In this document: piece by piece, positions 28,070 to 37,151 of the stretch
Position numbering within the stretch: the stretch's first letter is position 1
How the letters are laid out: each line of letters starts with the position of its first letter
NCBI RefSeq assembly: GCF_016093295.1
Contig: NZ_JAEDAL010000008.1
Location: forward strand, 62,001 to 126,000
DNA length: 64,000 nucleotides
Origin: Inhella gelatinilytica
GTDB lineage: Bacteria > Pseudomonadota > Gammaproteobacteria > Burkholderiales > Burkholderiaceae_C
Reading direction: 5' to 3'
Program-made: the position numbers and the translations under genes
Notes under the pieces: generated by a model
What the model saw: the letters and a program-made list of their open reading frames with translations, nothing else
The model's database searches: none
What the model was told of the DNA's origin: nothing

Positions 28070-28200
28070 TGTCGCGTCAACTGGTTCCGATTCGCCGACC
28101 CAGCGTGTCCCGCCGCCAACGATCGGCGTTCACTTCGAACCAGTGCTGCATTCATCAGTGAATGACTGCGGTGGACGCTCAATGGTCGACGGTCCGTCAA
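28070..28200 (-). repeat. Degenerate duplicate of the 3' end of the 29490-29870 gene
   Basis: Read on the minus strand, this stretch shares blocks such as GTCGACC..GAG, CACC.CAGTCA, CGTTGGCG.CGGG and GGCGAATC in the same order and spacing as 29460-29590. It has no open frame of its own. It appears to be the remains of a duplicated gene end just upstream of the 27986 gene. Confidence 0.5.
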
Positions 28201-28250
28201 CCGCGCGCTCGGCAACCCGCTTCTCCCCTACGCAGTTGTTACTCCAACAT

Positions 28251-29111
28251 CTACAGCGCCGCTCGCACCTCGCAGCTTGGACGTTGCCGCCCGAAGGGCC
28301 TCTTGGACAGGAACAGCCACCTCAGCCAGATCGGGCGCTCATAGGGACCAAGGCCGTACAGCGGAAACGTCTCGCTGTGCGGCAGGTGTCTGCCAATGGC
28401 TCGAGCCAACGCTCGCGGCCGCGCACTGGCCGGCAAGGTCCCCGCGACCACCGCCTCGATCAGTTGGCAACCCTGCTCCAACGCACCCTCGATCTCGTGG
28501 AATCGCTGGTTGCTGAGCCCCGACAGCCGACGCCCCATCTCGCCTTGGCTGGGAAGAAGCCGCAACACTCGGCGGGCCTCGGCCACGCCCAACGGCGGGA
28601 AGCCTTCATCCTTTTCCAGTCGGCCGATGACGTAGGGTAAGCGACGCAATGCCTCTCGCCGCTGCGCGGCAAGCCCGATGCAACCTATCAGACCCACCCC
28701 CTGGCGCCATTGCCGCTCTTGAGTGGGTCGATCCAAGTAAAAGTCGGCCCAAGCCCGGGCGTTGTGCGGCGAGCGAACGGCTTCCACCAACTCGTGCCGC
28801 CGTGGGAAATGGGGCGCGATTCGCTGCGCCTCGGCGATCCACGCAGGATCCGCATCGGCCCATCGGCCGGACATCGCCGACTGCAAATCGTCGATGAGCG
28901 CCCTCACTCTTTCTATTCGCCGGACTGCCAGCAGCAAGCGATAGGCCTCATAGTCAACCAGACGACGGCTGAAGTCGACCTCTTGGGGATAAGCCTGCAG
29001 GTACCAATGCCCCACCCGTGAGGCCTCGGTCCCATGAGGAGCCAGTGCCAGCTGTTCGAGCAGCAGGCCGGCAGCTTTGAGGGCGGAGATACGTTCCGAG
29101 AGCGTTGTCAT
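28251..29111 (-). CDS. Helical hypothetical protein
   Basis: 286 residues from the ATG at 29111, preceded by CAGGAG. The longer frame from 29147 lacks support. The protein is rich in Leu, Arg and Ala, predicted almost entirely alpha-helical, with no signal peptide and no membrane segment. No family or catalytic motif recognised. It is part of the minus-strand series between SNase 2 and the second NERD-helicase. Confidence 0.62.
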   Translation of the reverse strand: MTTLSERISALKAAGLLLEQLALAPHGTEASRVGHWYLQAYPQEVDFSRRLVDYEAYRLLLAVRRIERVRALIDDLQSAMSGRWADADPAWIAEAQRIAPHFPRRHELVEAVRSPHNARAWADFYLDRPTQERQWRQGVGLIGCIGLAAQRREALRRLPYVIGRLEKDEGFPPLGVAEARRVLRLLPSQGEMGRRLSGLSNQRFHEIEGALEQGCQLIEAVVAGTLPASARPRALARAIGRHLPHSETFPLYGLGPYERPIWLRWLFLSKRPFGRQRPSCEVRAAL

Positions 29112-29221
29112 GTCAACTCCTGGCAATGGCTCGAGCTGGTGACCCAAGCGGGCGCAGGCTCGCGCGTTTCATGTGGCATAGCGGAGGGGCGCGAAGCACG
29201 GCTCATCCCAGATCTCCTCGG

Positions 29222-29545
29222 TCAATTCGCCCTCACAGCGGCATCAAACTCAGCGATGCGCGCTGCTTGCACCTCGCATCGCGAACGATCCGCCCCATAG
29301 GGCTTCGCCTCGTCCGGCACCTGAAACGACGTGCTTGTCGGAGTCTGATTGGAGCGCGAGTGAACCAGACCACTCCATGCGTCAGGGTCATCCAAAGGCG
29401 CGGGCGCGGGCGCGGGCCCAAGCTCAATCTCATGCCTAGATAAATAGCAGAATCGAACTGATCTCGTAGACCAGTTCAGATTCGCCAGCCTAGTTCTGCC
29501 CGTCGCCAACGATTGATGATCGCGGCTGGCTATTTGGAGCGTCAA
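29222..29545 (-). CDS. Possible small gene or gene remnant
   Basis: An open frame whose last 65 residues (around IELGPAPAPAPLDDPDAW and CEVQAARIAEFDAAVRAN) read like a real protein, with a proline-alanine repeat. The first part overlaps the end of the next gene, and no start codon with a Shine-Dalgarno is visible. It may be the surviving C-terminus of a broken gene. Confidence 0.28.
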   Translation of the reverse strand: MTLQIASRDHQSLATGRTRLANLNWSTRSVRFCYLSRHEIELGPAPAPAPLDDPDAWSGLVHSRSNQTPTSTSFQVPDEAKPYGADRSRCEVQAARIAEFDAAVRAN

Positions 29546-29590
29546 CGGTGCGTGACTGAGGTGAACTCTCAGGGGTCGACGAGCCGTGAC
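29460..29590 (-). repeat. 3' end sequence duplicated in degenerate form at 28070-28200
   Basis: This stretch covers the last codons of the zinc-finger-like gene and about 30 bases beyond it. The partner copy is described at 28070-28200. Shared blocks are short but collinear over about 130 bases. Confidence 0.5.
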
Positions 29591-29870
29591 GCACCATCGA
29601 TTGAAAGTCGGGCCACTCGCCTACAGCGGGCTTGGTCCATCCCGAAGCGCTGATGCGCAGCCAGGGGCCCAGCACCGCCTTCACGCACTCATGACACAGG
29701 TCCAGATCGACGTGATTGCCATCGCCCAGAGCCGAGCCCCAGGTGCAGTCGAAATCCAGCGACACGAAACTGTGGAACTCGTGGTCATCCACTGACGCCG
29801 TTCGCCCGCAACGGTCGCACGTCAGTTGTTTGACGTACGACTTGGGCTGAACATCCAAGAGTCGGCTCAT
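29490..29870 (-). CDS. Small zinc-finger-like hypothetical protein, coupled to SNase 2
   Basis: 126 residues from the ATG at 29870 (AGGAGC upstream). Two Cys pairs (TCDRCGR near residue 16 and CHECV near 57) look like a zinc ribbon, similar to small cysteine-rich proteins found near mobile elements. The C-terminus is Ser/Pro-rich and probably disordered. It starts within the stop of the SNase 2 gene (4-base overlap), so the two are coexpressed. Function unknown. Confidence 0.68.
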   Translation of the reverse strand: MSRLLDVQPKSYVKQLTCDRCGRTASVDDHEFHSFVSLDFDCTWGSALGDGNHVDLDLCHECVKAVLGPWLRISASGWTKPAVGEWPDFQSMVRHGSSTPESSPQSRTVDAPNSQPRSSIVGDGQN

Positions 29871-30436
29871 AAGTGCTCCTGTTTCTTTGATGCGCGCCAT
29901 TCCCAGGGAGGAATCGAAGCCGTCTCGGCCCACAGACCTCGGTGCGTGATCCTGGCTTGCTCCTCCAGGAAGGCGTATTGGGTGCGCCTGTCTTGGGACA
30001 GCTCTCTCGCGTAGCGCCTGAAGTACCAAGCCATCCCATGGCGGAGCATCTCTCCGCCGGCATCGACCCCATCTACCTGCACCAGGCAGACCTCACGCCT
30101 GTATCGGTCTGTCTTGCTGCAGGTGGCAACGACATTGCGACGAGCCACGAGCTCAGATAGTCGCACCTTCGCCGCCTTTCCGAATGCTTGCCCCAGTTCG
30201 GGGGCGTCGATCCCGTCTACCCGTATCTTGTGCCGCCGGTTGTCTGCGTCCAGCAGGGTGACTGTGTCGCCGTCATGAACACCCACGATGCGGCCCTGTA
30301 GTTCAAAAGGGCCGGCCTTCGCTTGGGCGCCCCCAATTAGGCAAGCCACAACACACATCTGCCAAGCCGTTGAAGCCCACTTCAATGTCCGACTAGGGGC
30401 TGGTGTGTCGTATCGATGGACGTTTCTGAATGTCAT
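29867..30436 (-). CDS. Secreted thermonuclease-like (SNase) protein 2
   Basis: 189 residues. An N-terminal hydrophobic stretch ending AQAKA (about 25-41) looks like a signal peptide, so the enzyme should be exported. The SNase core has VHDGDTVTLL, RVDGIDAPELGQAFGKAA and KTDRYRREVCLV. It is paralogous to the gene at 25286 but has diverged across its length. The ATG at 30436 has no strong Shine-Dalgarno, and an internal start is possible. It is coupled to the downstream cysteine-rich gene. Confidence 0.84.
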   Translation of the reverse strand: MTFRNVHRYDTPAPSRTLKWASTAWQMCVVACLIGGAQAKAGPFELQGRIVGVHDGDTVTLLDADNRRHKIRVDGIDAPELGQAFGKAAKVRLSELVARRNVVATCSKTDRYRREVCLVQVDGVDAGGEMLRHGMAWYFRRYARELSQDRRTQYAFLEEQARITHRGLWAETASIPPWEWRASKKQEHL

Positions 30437-30568
30437 GGCGACCTAGAGCGAGATGTGACGATGGGAAGAACCATAGGCCCACCGTGGCTCATCACGTGAG
30501 CCTGAACGGGCCAAATGAAAATTTCTTGGTTAGACAGGCCCTGGCCCATCACCGCTCTTTGGCGCGAC

Positions 30569-30778
30569 TCACTCGGTCAACAGCTTGATGGCAACCCGCT
30601 CGCCTGTGGCCGGGAAGCCATTGGCCTCCAGCAACTCGGGCACCATGATTTGAAGCTTCGCTTCGAGCTGAGTGAGTGACTCAGCCTCCGTGACCAAACC
30701 CGGCACCTCATTCGAGATTGCGGCAAAGACCCTCGCCTCTGCGTCCCACTGCACGCGCACGCAAACGTATCGACTCAT
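30569..30778 (-). CDS. DUF1902 / HicB-like small protein
   Basis: 69 residues from the ATG at 30778, with GGGGGAG before it. The fold-defining features (WDAEARVFAA, SNEVPGLVTEAESL, LQIMVPELLEANG) match the DUF1902 family, which shares the partly open RNase-H-like fold of HicB antitoxins. No HicA-type toxin is adjacent, so an antitoxin role is not supported here. It follows the truncated DUF1810 gene by 22 bases. Confidence 0.74.
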   Translation of the reverse strand: MSRYVCVRVQWDAEARVFAAISNEVPGLVTEAESLTQLEAKLQIMVPELLEANGFPATGERVAIKLLTE

Positions 30779-30800
30779 CGAACTCCCCCAGTGATTGGGC

Positions 30801-31193
30801 TCAACGTGGCATTGGCAATTTGAGGATCTGCAGGGTCTGGGTATCCAGCCTGCCACTGAAATATCGATCCAACACGGCATGGAACACCGACCCCGGTCCG
30901 GCGACCTGGGCGAACAACGTGGTGCAGGAGTGGAGCTTGAGGTTGTCAGGGGAGCCAAAGATCTCAAACGCGCTACGCCCCCGGTGCCTCATCAGTGCGT
31001 CCATGCATGCCAACAAGCGAACACCCAAAACAGGGTGATCCAGAAAGGCGCGGGCGGCTTCTAAGTCACCCAAGGCGTAGTAGCGGGCTGTGGTACTGAA
31101 TCCCAAGCCATCGATCTGCGGGAACACGAACCACATCCAGTGGGTCTGCTTGCGGCCCGCACGGATCTCCGCCAAAGCCTGTTCATGGCTACA
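30801..31193 (-). pseudogene. DUF1810 family gene, 5' end lost at an IS5-family junction
   Basis: The surviving 130 codons (EQALAEIRAGRKQTHWMWFV onward, then FGSPDNLKLHSCTTLFA) are typical DUF1810. Family members start with about 15-20 more residues. Here the frame runs directly into IS5-type transposase sequence at about 31193-31197, so the start codon and promoter are missing. TTG at 31175 could restart translation but would lack the conserved N-terminus. The function of the family is unknown. Confidence 0.75.
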
Positions 31194-31195
31194 TT

Positions 31196-31850
31196 CCGCG
31201 CGGGGGGCAGATCGTGGACGCCAGCATCGTGCAGGCGCCCATCACCCAGACCAAGAGCACGGAGCGAGAGGCCCTCAACGAAGGCCAGGCGCCCGACGGC
31301 TGGAGCGCCAAGCGTTTGACGCACGCCGACCGCGACGCGCGCTGGACCAAGAAGCATGGCAAGAGCTTCTACGGCTACAAGCTGCATGCCAATGCCGACG
31401 CACGCTACAAGCTGATCCGCCGGGTCAAGGTCACGGCAGCCAACGTCGACGATGGCCAGACCTTGAAGGACATGCTGGACAGCAGCAACACCTGCAACCG
31501 TCTGCTGGCGGATCGAGGCTATGACGCGCAGGCCAACCGCGACCTGCTTGAGGCCGGGCAAATCAAAGACGGCATCGCGCGCCGTGCCAAGCCCGGCCAA
31601 GAGCGGCGCCAGCGCCTGGACGCGCGCAACAAAGCGATCAACCGCATCCGCGCCAGAGGCGAACATGTGTTCGCGGGGCTGGAACAACTCGGCGGCAAAT
31701 GCGTGCGGGCACTGACGCTGGCCCGGAACGAGTTGGCGATCCTGATCAAGTGCGCGGCGTACAACGCCAAGCGTTTGGTCTGGTTGGTGGGCAACGACCC
31801 GCTGGAATGGGCGCGATGAGAGCCGAGGTGCGTCCGCAGAGCCCGGAAAT
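31196..31850 (+). mobile_element. Truncated IS5-family element (transposase 3' part)
   Basis: An open frame from about 31196 to 31819 encodes the C-terminal 205 residues of an IS5-type DDE transposase (QIVDASIVQAP, KKHGKSFYGYKLH, LLADRGYDAQ, catalytic-helix region RARGEHVFAGLEQ). The first third of the transposase and the left terminal repeat are gone. The break falls at the same point where the DUF1810 gene is cut, so one deletion event probably made both. Confidence 0.82.
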
Positions 31851-32333
31851 CGGGTTTTGCAGAGCGCCGAGCGCCACGAAAGGTCTCGCGTGCGTGTCCG
31901 GCAGGGCTCGAAATGCCCGATCTGGCGGCATTGGACGAGATCAGGCAAGGTCAGTTTGCGAAAACGGGGTTACGCGAAGTGCCCTTTAGCGTCCCTTGTG
32001 CGCAATCCTTTGGCGTTAGGAGATGCTTTGGCGTCTCCTGTGAGACTTTGCTCCATGGCTCCTGACCGCCCAGGGCCAAGGCCAAGGCCATCCTCGATGT
32101 GGTCCTTGCGCAGCCTCTGCGACTGGCTTCAGCTTTCCATTGCGGATCACTTTAGGTGGCAATACGCGTAAACCAGTCCGATTTGCAGAACATCCCCAGG
32201 ACCTGGGCTTTTAACCCTAGTGATGCGCGGCGTTGAAGCCTCGGAAAATATAGCATTTCCGCCCTATATCTGGCACACGGTACGGCTGCGTTAATCTGCA
32301 CCATCCCAACCGTACCAGTCTGAACGAGAAGAG
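31851..32333. other. Gene-poor region between the IS5 remnant and a small AT-rich gene
   Basis: About 480 bases. A short open frame from the ATG at 31913 (about 50 codons) has no Shine-Dalgarno. There is a hairpin AGGAGATGC-TTTG-GCGTCTCCT near 32018-32040 and a GGTACGG/CCGTACC repeat around 32279-32315. No gene or RNA is convincing. Confidence 0.35.
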
Positions 32334-32612
32334 TCATTTATCATGGCTTGCAGGGTTCTCGCTTAGTTTTGTTATGAGTGCTAAAATCAAACGAGGGGCG
32401 CCTCGATATCCTTCAAAACGCTCGTGCTCCTTCACGGAACACATCGCATTAATAAGCCTATAAGCAGGGCCATCTCCCGTGAATAGTTGCTCCTCAAGCG
32501 CACTGACGTCAAGCGTTATTTCCGTAAGACCGCTCTCACGTAGTTCGTAGTATTTTTCTAGTGCTTCGGCCCAGTATGGATCTGTTGACCAATGTTGCGG
32601 AGTGTTTTCCAT
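32334..32612 (-). CDS. Small AT-rich hypothetical protein
   Basis: 92 residues, acidic at both ends, soluble, no recognised motif. Base composition is clearly lower in GC than the surroundings, a sign of separate transfer. It is small and stands alone beside a GIY-YIG-type gene in the same orientation. An immunity or antitoxin role is possible but not supported by any motif. Confidence 0.55.
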   Translation of the reverse strand: MENTPQHWSTDPYWAEALEKYYELRESGLTEITLDVSALEEQLFTGDGPAYRLINAMCSVKEHERFEGYRGAPRLILALITKLSENPASHDK

Positions 32613-32734
32613 AAAAAATCTTAAATGACCGAGTGCTGATTAGGCTGCAATTTTCTGAGCCGGGTATCAAATTGATTGGCGCCAGGCCCCAATCAAGGTT
32701 GCCTTCTTTGAATCAGTGTGCATCTGGATATGCA

Positions 32735-33370
32735 CTAGCTTTCTGCATAGGTTTCGTTGTAAATGTCCTGAATTAGCTTGCCATTGTGAGTCCAGAATGG
32801 GCCTGGCGCAACGCTGTAATCAATCTGGAGGACCTTGCGCGTGGCTGCAGTAAGCGACAATTCCTCGCCGTCGAGCGAAACTTTTTTTGGTCCGACGACG
32901 GAAACAAAAATGTCTGCTTTAGTCGAATCCAGTTTCGCACCACTAGGTATACCCATTTCTTCGAAATTTAGGGGTGGACGCTTAGATTTAAGCTTTTCAC
33001 CAGCAACAATTGATTGAACATCGATGCCACTCGGAAGCATTGCGACCTCTTGCGTGGCATCCTCAGTGTGAAGTAACTTCAGAATGGCAATGGCCTGACT
33101 AGGGTCAATCGCGAAAAACTCACGCTTGGGATTTGGCTGGGATGAAGAGAAGGCAATGTGAAGCGCATTTTCAACCTCCTCTGGATTCTCAACTTTGCAC
33201 GCAAATTCAAGCTTAAAAGGAACCGGGACGCCGGTTGTATAGAGCTGCGCCAAACGAACGGCTACGTCTTCCTGAGATGTTCTTCCGATTTTGATAAGAC
33301 CCGGCATGGCGGGATTAGAAAGAACGTAGACGATGCTTAGGTTTTTCAAACGATTCACCTCGTCGGTCAT
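32735..33370 (-). CDS. GIY-YIG nuclease-like protein (T5orf172/Mug113 type)
   Basis: 211 residues from the ATG at 33370. A longer frame reaches 33454. The N-terminal 95 residues carry the modified GIY-YIG pattern of the T5orf172 group: VYVLSNPAMPGLIKIGRT, then the Arg in VAVRLAQLYTTGVP, then EFF. The C-terminal 60 residues end in LIQDIYNETY and look like a small DNA-binding domain. Proteins of this group are nucleases of phages and mobile DNA. AT-rich like its neighbour, so probably imported together with it. Confidence 0.72.
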   Translation of the reverse strand: MTDEVNRLKNLSIVYVLSNPAMPGLIKIGRTSQEDVAVRLAQLYTTGVPVPFKLEFACKVENPEEVENALHIAFSSSQPNPKREFFAIDPSQAIAILKLLHTEDATQEVAMLPSGIDVQSIVAGEKLKSKRPPLNFEEMGIPSGAKLDSTKADIFVSVVGPKKVSLDGEELSLTAATRKVLQIDYSVAPGPFWTHNGKLIQDIYNETYAES

Positions 33371-33523
33371 GGTGCGCTGCAGTTCTTGGCAAGGCACAAC
33401 ATTGCAGAATCGGTATTCAGGGCCTTGCTTGCAACCCTTGGCATCAGAATACACTGGGCGGATTCAAGATTGAAGTGCAACACCTCGCCACCCCTGTAAG
33501 GTGTCGAGATGACCAGAAGTTTC

Positions 33524-33800
33524 CACTAGTTGGCCGCTGAAGAGCGCGTGGCCTTGGCCGCGCTGAAGTTGCAGGGACACAGTCTGCGCCAGATTGCCAA
33601 GCAGTTGGGGCGCAGTCCGAGCACCCTGAGTCCCGAAGTCCGGCGCAATGGCGGCGGGGCAGGACATTCTTCGCAGCAGTCTTGCGCACAGTGTTGCTGT
33701 GCGAACGGCCACTTCCCCAGCTCATCCCGTATGGCCCGCTTTGGTCCGTCGTCAGCCACATGCTGGGCTGGCTCTCTTCGCCCCAGCAGATCGCCTCGTG
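33524..33800 (+). pseudogene. IS30-family transposase remnant
   Basis: One frame reads AAEERVALAALKLQGHSLRQ and continues IAKQLGRSPSTLSPEVRRN, the N-terminal helix-turn-helix of IS30 transposases. About 120 bases on, a different frame reads LIPYGPLWSVVSHMLGWLSS then PQQIAS and a stop, matching the next conserved IS30 segment. A frameshift, an internal loss and a stop make it non-functional. Confidence 0.68.
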
Positions 33801-33831
33801 AGGGTCCGTCATGGCAAAGGTTCGCTGGCTT

Positions 33832-34239
33832 TCACAAACGTTGAATGGGTGTCGCCCCATCCGACGACTCAGTCGGATCAAGGTCGCGCCCATGGGTGTC
33901 GATTGCTTCCTTGGGCCAGGCACTTGCGGGTAGTTCCACCACATCGAGCCCCGGCATGGCATCCTGAGTTGCCTCCACCTGATCTTCCCAGTAAGTCGGA
34001 TCGAATAGCGCACTCAGCAAAGATCGACTAAGGCCGGCCGGGCTGTCTGCCAATGGTGTCGGGTCCTCCTGATCCCAGGCACCCTGGACATCAAAGTCCC
34101 GAATGTGTCCGTAGCGTAGATGGCTCGCCACACGACGCGCCTCGGCCGTTGCGTCCGAGTACTTCGTGACCATCAACTGTTGCAGCATGAAGCAAGACAG
34201 TTGGGCCGGTGTCTCTAGTGCTGAAGGATGCTTAGCCAT
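33832..34239 (-). CDS. Hypothetical protein
   Basis: 135 residues from the ATG at 34239. An upstream ATG at 34257 is also in frame. No motif recognised. Soluble and acidic in its second half. The first 50 residues look helical (LSCFMLQQLMVTKYSDATAE). Its 3' end lies against the IS30 remnant, so the C-terminus may have been altered. It follows the 34291-35055 gene in the same direction. Confidence 0.5.
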   Translation of the reverse strand: MAKHPSALETPAQLSCFMLQQLMVTKYSDATAEARRVASHLRYGHIRDFDVQGAWDQEDPTPLADSPAGLSRSLLSALFDPTYWEDQVEATQDAMPGLDVVELPASAWPKEAIDTHGRDLDPTESSDGATPIQRL

Positions 34240-34290
34240 AGGAGTCCAGGGTGTCACAAGCTGAAGGTAGCGTCGACGGGTTCCGACCGC

Positions 34291-35055
34291 TCATTCATCT
34301 TCAAATCCCGAATAGATCACGCTCAGTTCATGCCCGCGACGTGGTCGCGACAGGCCCGCCTCGATGCCCGGACGATCCGGGGCGGATTCCTGGACCACCA
34401 CCCATGCAAAGTGGCCGACCTCACTCTTGGCTGCGCACGCCTCCGCGATAGCGTCCCAATCGTGCGGCCGAACCGGATCAGCGCGGAGATCGTGTGTGCA
34501 CCGTACGACCACCCATTCGAGTTCCCCGGAATCGCCCACAAACCAAATCGATGGACTCACCCGGGGGTTGGGCTGCATGGAGACCTCGGAGTAGCCATCG
34601 GCGATGAGGTTCTCTTCCACGACTTGGACAGCCAGGTGGTGCATTTCCCAAGCGCTCATGGGTGTGGACTCATCTGAAACCAAAGCCACGGGGTCGACCA
34701 ACGCCCCGGTGGTGGCATTACGCAGCCCCCACCCTGGATCGACAGGTTGCCAGCGGCCGGCGAGCCCCTGCCGCCGCATACCCATGGTGCACGCATGGCC
34801 GCTGGCCTGCTCCGCCACCGAAAACAGTCCCCGCACGCTGCCCAGTCCGGCAACCTCGTCATCCGCATCGATGACGCGCACAAAGAACAGCTGATTGCCC
34901 AGTCGGAACGACAGATGCTCCTGGTAAGGCGGATGGGGGTGTGACCGAATCCATGACTGCATGCCCCCGATGACCTGGCGATCCAAATGTTTCCCCGCGG
35001 CGCTCCAACACCCGAAAAACGCCGAGCTCATCGGTTCTGACTCAATCTTGTACAT
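34291..35055 (-). CDS. Hypothetical protein
   Basis: 254 residues with a clear Shine-Dalgarno (AAGGGAGC) before the ATG at 35055. Soluble, mixed alpha/beta, with no signal peptide and no membrane helix. Tryptophan-rich segments (SWIRSHPHPPYQEHLSFRLG, AWEMHHLAVQVVEENLIADG) do not match any family I know. It is probably cotranscribed with the gene ending at 33832. Confidence 0.62.
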   Translation of the reverse strand: MYKIESEPMSSAFFGCWSAAGKHLDRQVIGGMQSWIRSHPHPPYQEHLSFRLGNQLFFVRVIDADDEVAGLGSVRGLFSVAEQASGHACTMGMRRQGLAGRWQPVDPGWGLRNATTGALVDPVALVSDESTPMSAWEMHHLAVQVVEENLIADGYSEVSMQPNPRVSPSIWFVGDSGELEWVVVRCTHDLRADPVRPHDWDAIAEACAAKSEVGHFAWVVVQESAPDRPGIEAGLSRPRRGHELSVIYSGFEDE

Positions 35056-35231
35056 ATTTGCTCCCTTGTTGGTCCGCCACGTGGCGGATCCCGTGCGCGC
35101 TCAAGTCGATGAAGCCCGTCGTCAGCGACGGACCACACCTCGACACATGGGTCACCGCTCGCGCACGCCCCGTCGCGGTGACCTCACCTCAATGGGTCAG
35201 CCCAAGGCTGGCCGTGAAGACGGGACAGGCA

Positions 35232-35630
35232 TTAGCGAGCAGGCACCACGTAGATCGGACGTCCGGCATAGGGGTTGCCGGCCCCATAGGGGTTGTTGAT
35301 GCTGTCTGGCGAGTACGGATTGCCATAACGGCCATACCGGTTGGAGGTGGAGTCGGCGTCGTACGGATTGGCGCTCAATCGGCCTCGGTAATTGCCTTGG
35401 GCGTCATAGAGACGCGGCGCGTCGGTGGCGTAGGGATTGCGCCATGACTGATTGCTATAGGCACTGCCATAGCGGCTGTATGGATTCATCAGACCGTCCG
35501 CTTTGTAGGGGTTGCCCGCGCCGTAGGGATTGCTAAGGCAACGGCTGTCATAGGGACAGACTTGTGCAGAGGCCATCAGGGAGCACAACAAGACAGGCAC
35601 AACGGCCAAGAACTTAGACGCACGAAACAC
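35232..35630 (-). CDS. Secreted Asn-Pro-Tyr repeat protein
   Basis: 132 residues from the GTG at 35630, placed by a strong AGGAGGTGAAT just before it. An N-terminal signal peptide (FLAVVPVLLCSLMASAQ) is followed by about ten repeats of an Asn-Pro-Tyr core (NPYGAGNPY, NPYSRYGS, NPYATDAP, NPYDADST). The repeats are low-complexity and probably make a disordered or beta-rich exported protein. I recall similar short proteins in related bacteria but no known function. It lies just upstream of repeat copy 2, in the opposite direction. Confidence 0.78.
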   Translation of the reverse strand: MFRASKFLAVVPVLLCSLMASAQVCPYDSRCLSNPYGAGNPYKADGLMNPYSRYGSAYSNQSWRNPYATDAPRLYDAQGNYRGRLSANPYDADSTSNRYGRYGNPYSPDSINNPYGAGNPYAGRPIYVVPAR

Positions 35631-36022
35631 ATTCACCTCCTGAGTCGGTATCGATGGAATGACCTGCCAACGCACTACTCTCGTGGAGGAATCAAGTGCA
35701 CTGGTAAGACTCAAGATATCGTCCTGGTGGCTCATGGCGCGAGCCATCTCGAGAATCCTGCGCGTTCTTAGTTCCGGCGCGCGCTAAGGTGCTCCTGCAC
35801 TGGAAATCCTCCCCATCGTCATCTAACGAGAAGCCCGAGCATTCGAGGCATCTAGATCGCGGCTGATGCGAGAGGCCTCATGAGCGCTTTCCTCAATGCG
35901 CAGGACCTAAATTGCCAGACGTGTGGGAATTGCCTGGCAACACCCTAGGATGCGCCCTCCAATTGAACCGCACCGTCAGGCGCTGGCTCGAGAGGTAGAG
36001 GCTGAAAACAAAGGGAGAAGAT

Positions 36023-36904
36023 ATGAAGCTGCGGAGCATCCAACGGCTTGTGATCGCCATACTTGTAGTTCTAGCTGCACTTACCGCGTGGTACAGACCA
36101 CTTCAAGAAATTGCCGACGCTCAAGTCGATGCCGGCCTGAAGCGTGCATTGATTAGCTTCGCATCGGCCCGCGCACTTAACGCGGTGATTTCGGTCTTCC
36201 AAGGCACCGAGCTCTCGATAGAACCGCTTGGTGTTGGCGTCACTTTGACGCCAGGTCAAATCCTCGATCCGGTTAATGATCTGGTCGAGCAGTTCTCTAG
36301 CATCATGTTGCTCGCCAGCGTAGCGTTTGGCGTGCAAAAGACGCTTCTCGCCATCGGATCTCACTCCGCCATTTCGATTGCAGTCACCGGCATGGCATTG
36401 ATTTGGGCCCCTTTCTTCTACCGAGAAAAGGCACCTTCATGGCTGTCACGCATGCTGGTCATCCTTCTGATGATTCGGTTCGCCATCCCGGTTGTCGTGG
36501 TGGGGAGCGATTGGGCCTTTCATCAGTTCCTGGTCAAGGATTACGACCAGAACCAAGTCGCCCTAAATGAAACCAATGGGAACTTGAGCAAGCAGACGCC
36601 GCCGTCCGCCGCTCCTGTGACGCCTCCCCCAGAAGACCCAAGCGAGGAGAAGGGGCTCTTTGATCGGTTCAAAGAGCGTGCAAAAGCATCTATCAAAACG
36701 CCAAGCATCGATCTACAAGCAATCAAAAAAACGGTTGAGGAACTCCCCGAGAGAGTCCTCAAGCTGATCGTCGTCTTTCTGATGCAAACCATCATCATCC
36801 CCCTTCTGTTGCTTTGGACGCTCTACAAGATAGCGTCGACGCTCGCACAGCCGAGTAGCGCTCGCGAGCCCACTCGCCCGCCGCAGGCGGCACATATTTC
36901 CTAA
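36023..36904 (+). CDS. Multi-pass inner-membrane protein of the duplicated GTPase module (copy 2)
   Basis: 293 residues, same length as the protein at 363-1244 and differing at about ten positions, including A126G, L132F and Q136E in the first half. Membrane helices and the proline-rich linker are preserved, so both copies look functional. The start and Shine-Dalgarno are identical to copy 1. Function unknown, as for copy 1. Confidence 0.85.
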   Translation: MKLRSIQRLVIAILVVLAALTAWYRPLQEIADAQVDAGLKRALISFASARALNAVISVFQGTELSIEPLGVGVTLTPGQILDPVNDLVEQFSSIMLLASVAFGVQKTLLAIGSHSAISIAVTGMALIWAPFFYREKAPSWLSRMLVILLMIRFAIPVVVVGSDWAFHQFLVKDYDQNQVALNETNGNLSKQTPPSAAPVTPPPEDPSEEKGLFDRFKERAKASIKTPSIDLQAIKKTVEELPERVLKLIVVFLMQTIIIPLLLLWTLYKIASTLAQPSSAREPTRPPQAAHIS

Positions 36905-37151
36905 CCAGTTCCCAGCAAGATATGCGTCGGTGTCTTCTGGTGCCGCCCCCGACAAGATCAAGTCCAGCATCAGCGAATGGAGCACACCGTCGAAGCAGGC
37001 TCCGAAAATGCGCATCCGCTGTCTCCAAGGCAGCGCATCTAGTTCGGCCGCACTGAATGGGGAGAAGCGGATGGCGTATCGACTGCTATCAGTTGGCAGG
37101 GTTCTTTCGCCAAAGGCAGGCTTCATGAGCTTGCCGTGAGGTCCACGAAAC

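Noticed and set aside
30569..30778. HicAB toxin-antitoxin
   Set aside because: HicB-like fold only. No HicA-type gene next to it.
32018..32040. attC-like site of an integron
   Set aside because: The hairpin lacks the conserved core and inverse-core sequences of attC and no cassette array is seen.
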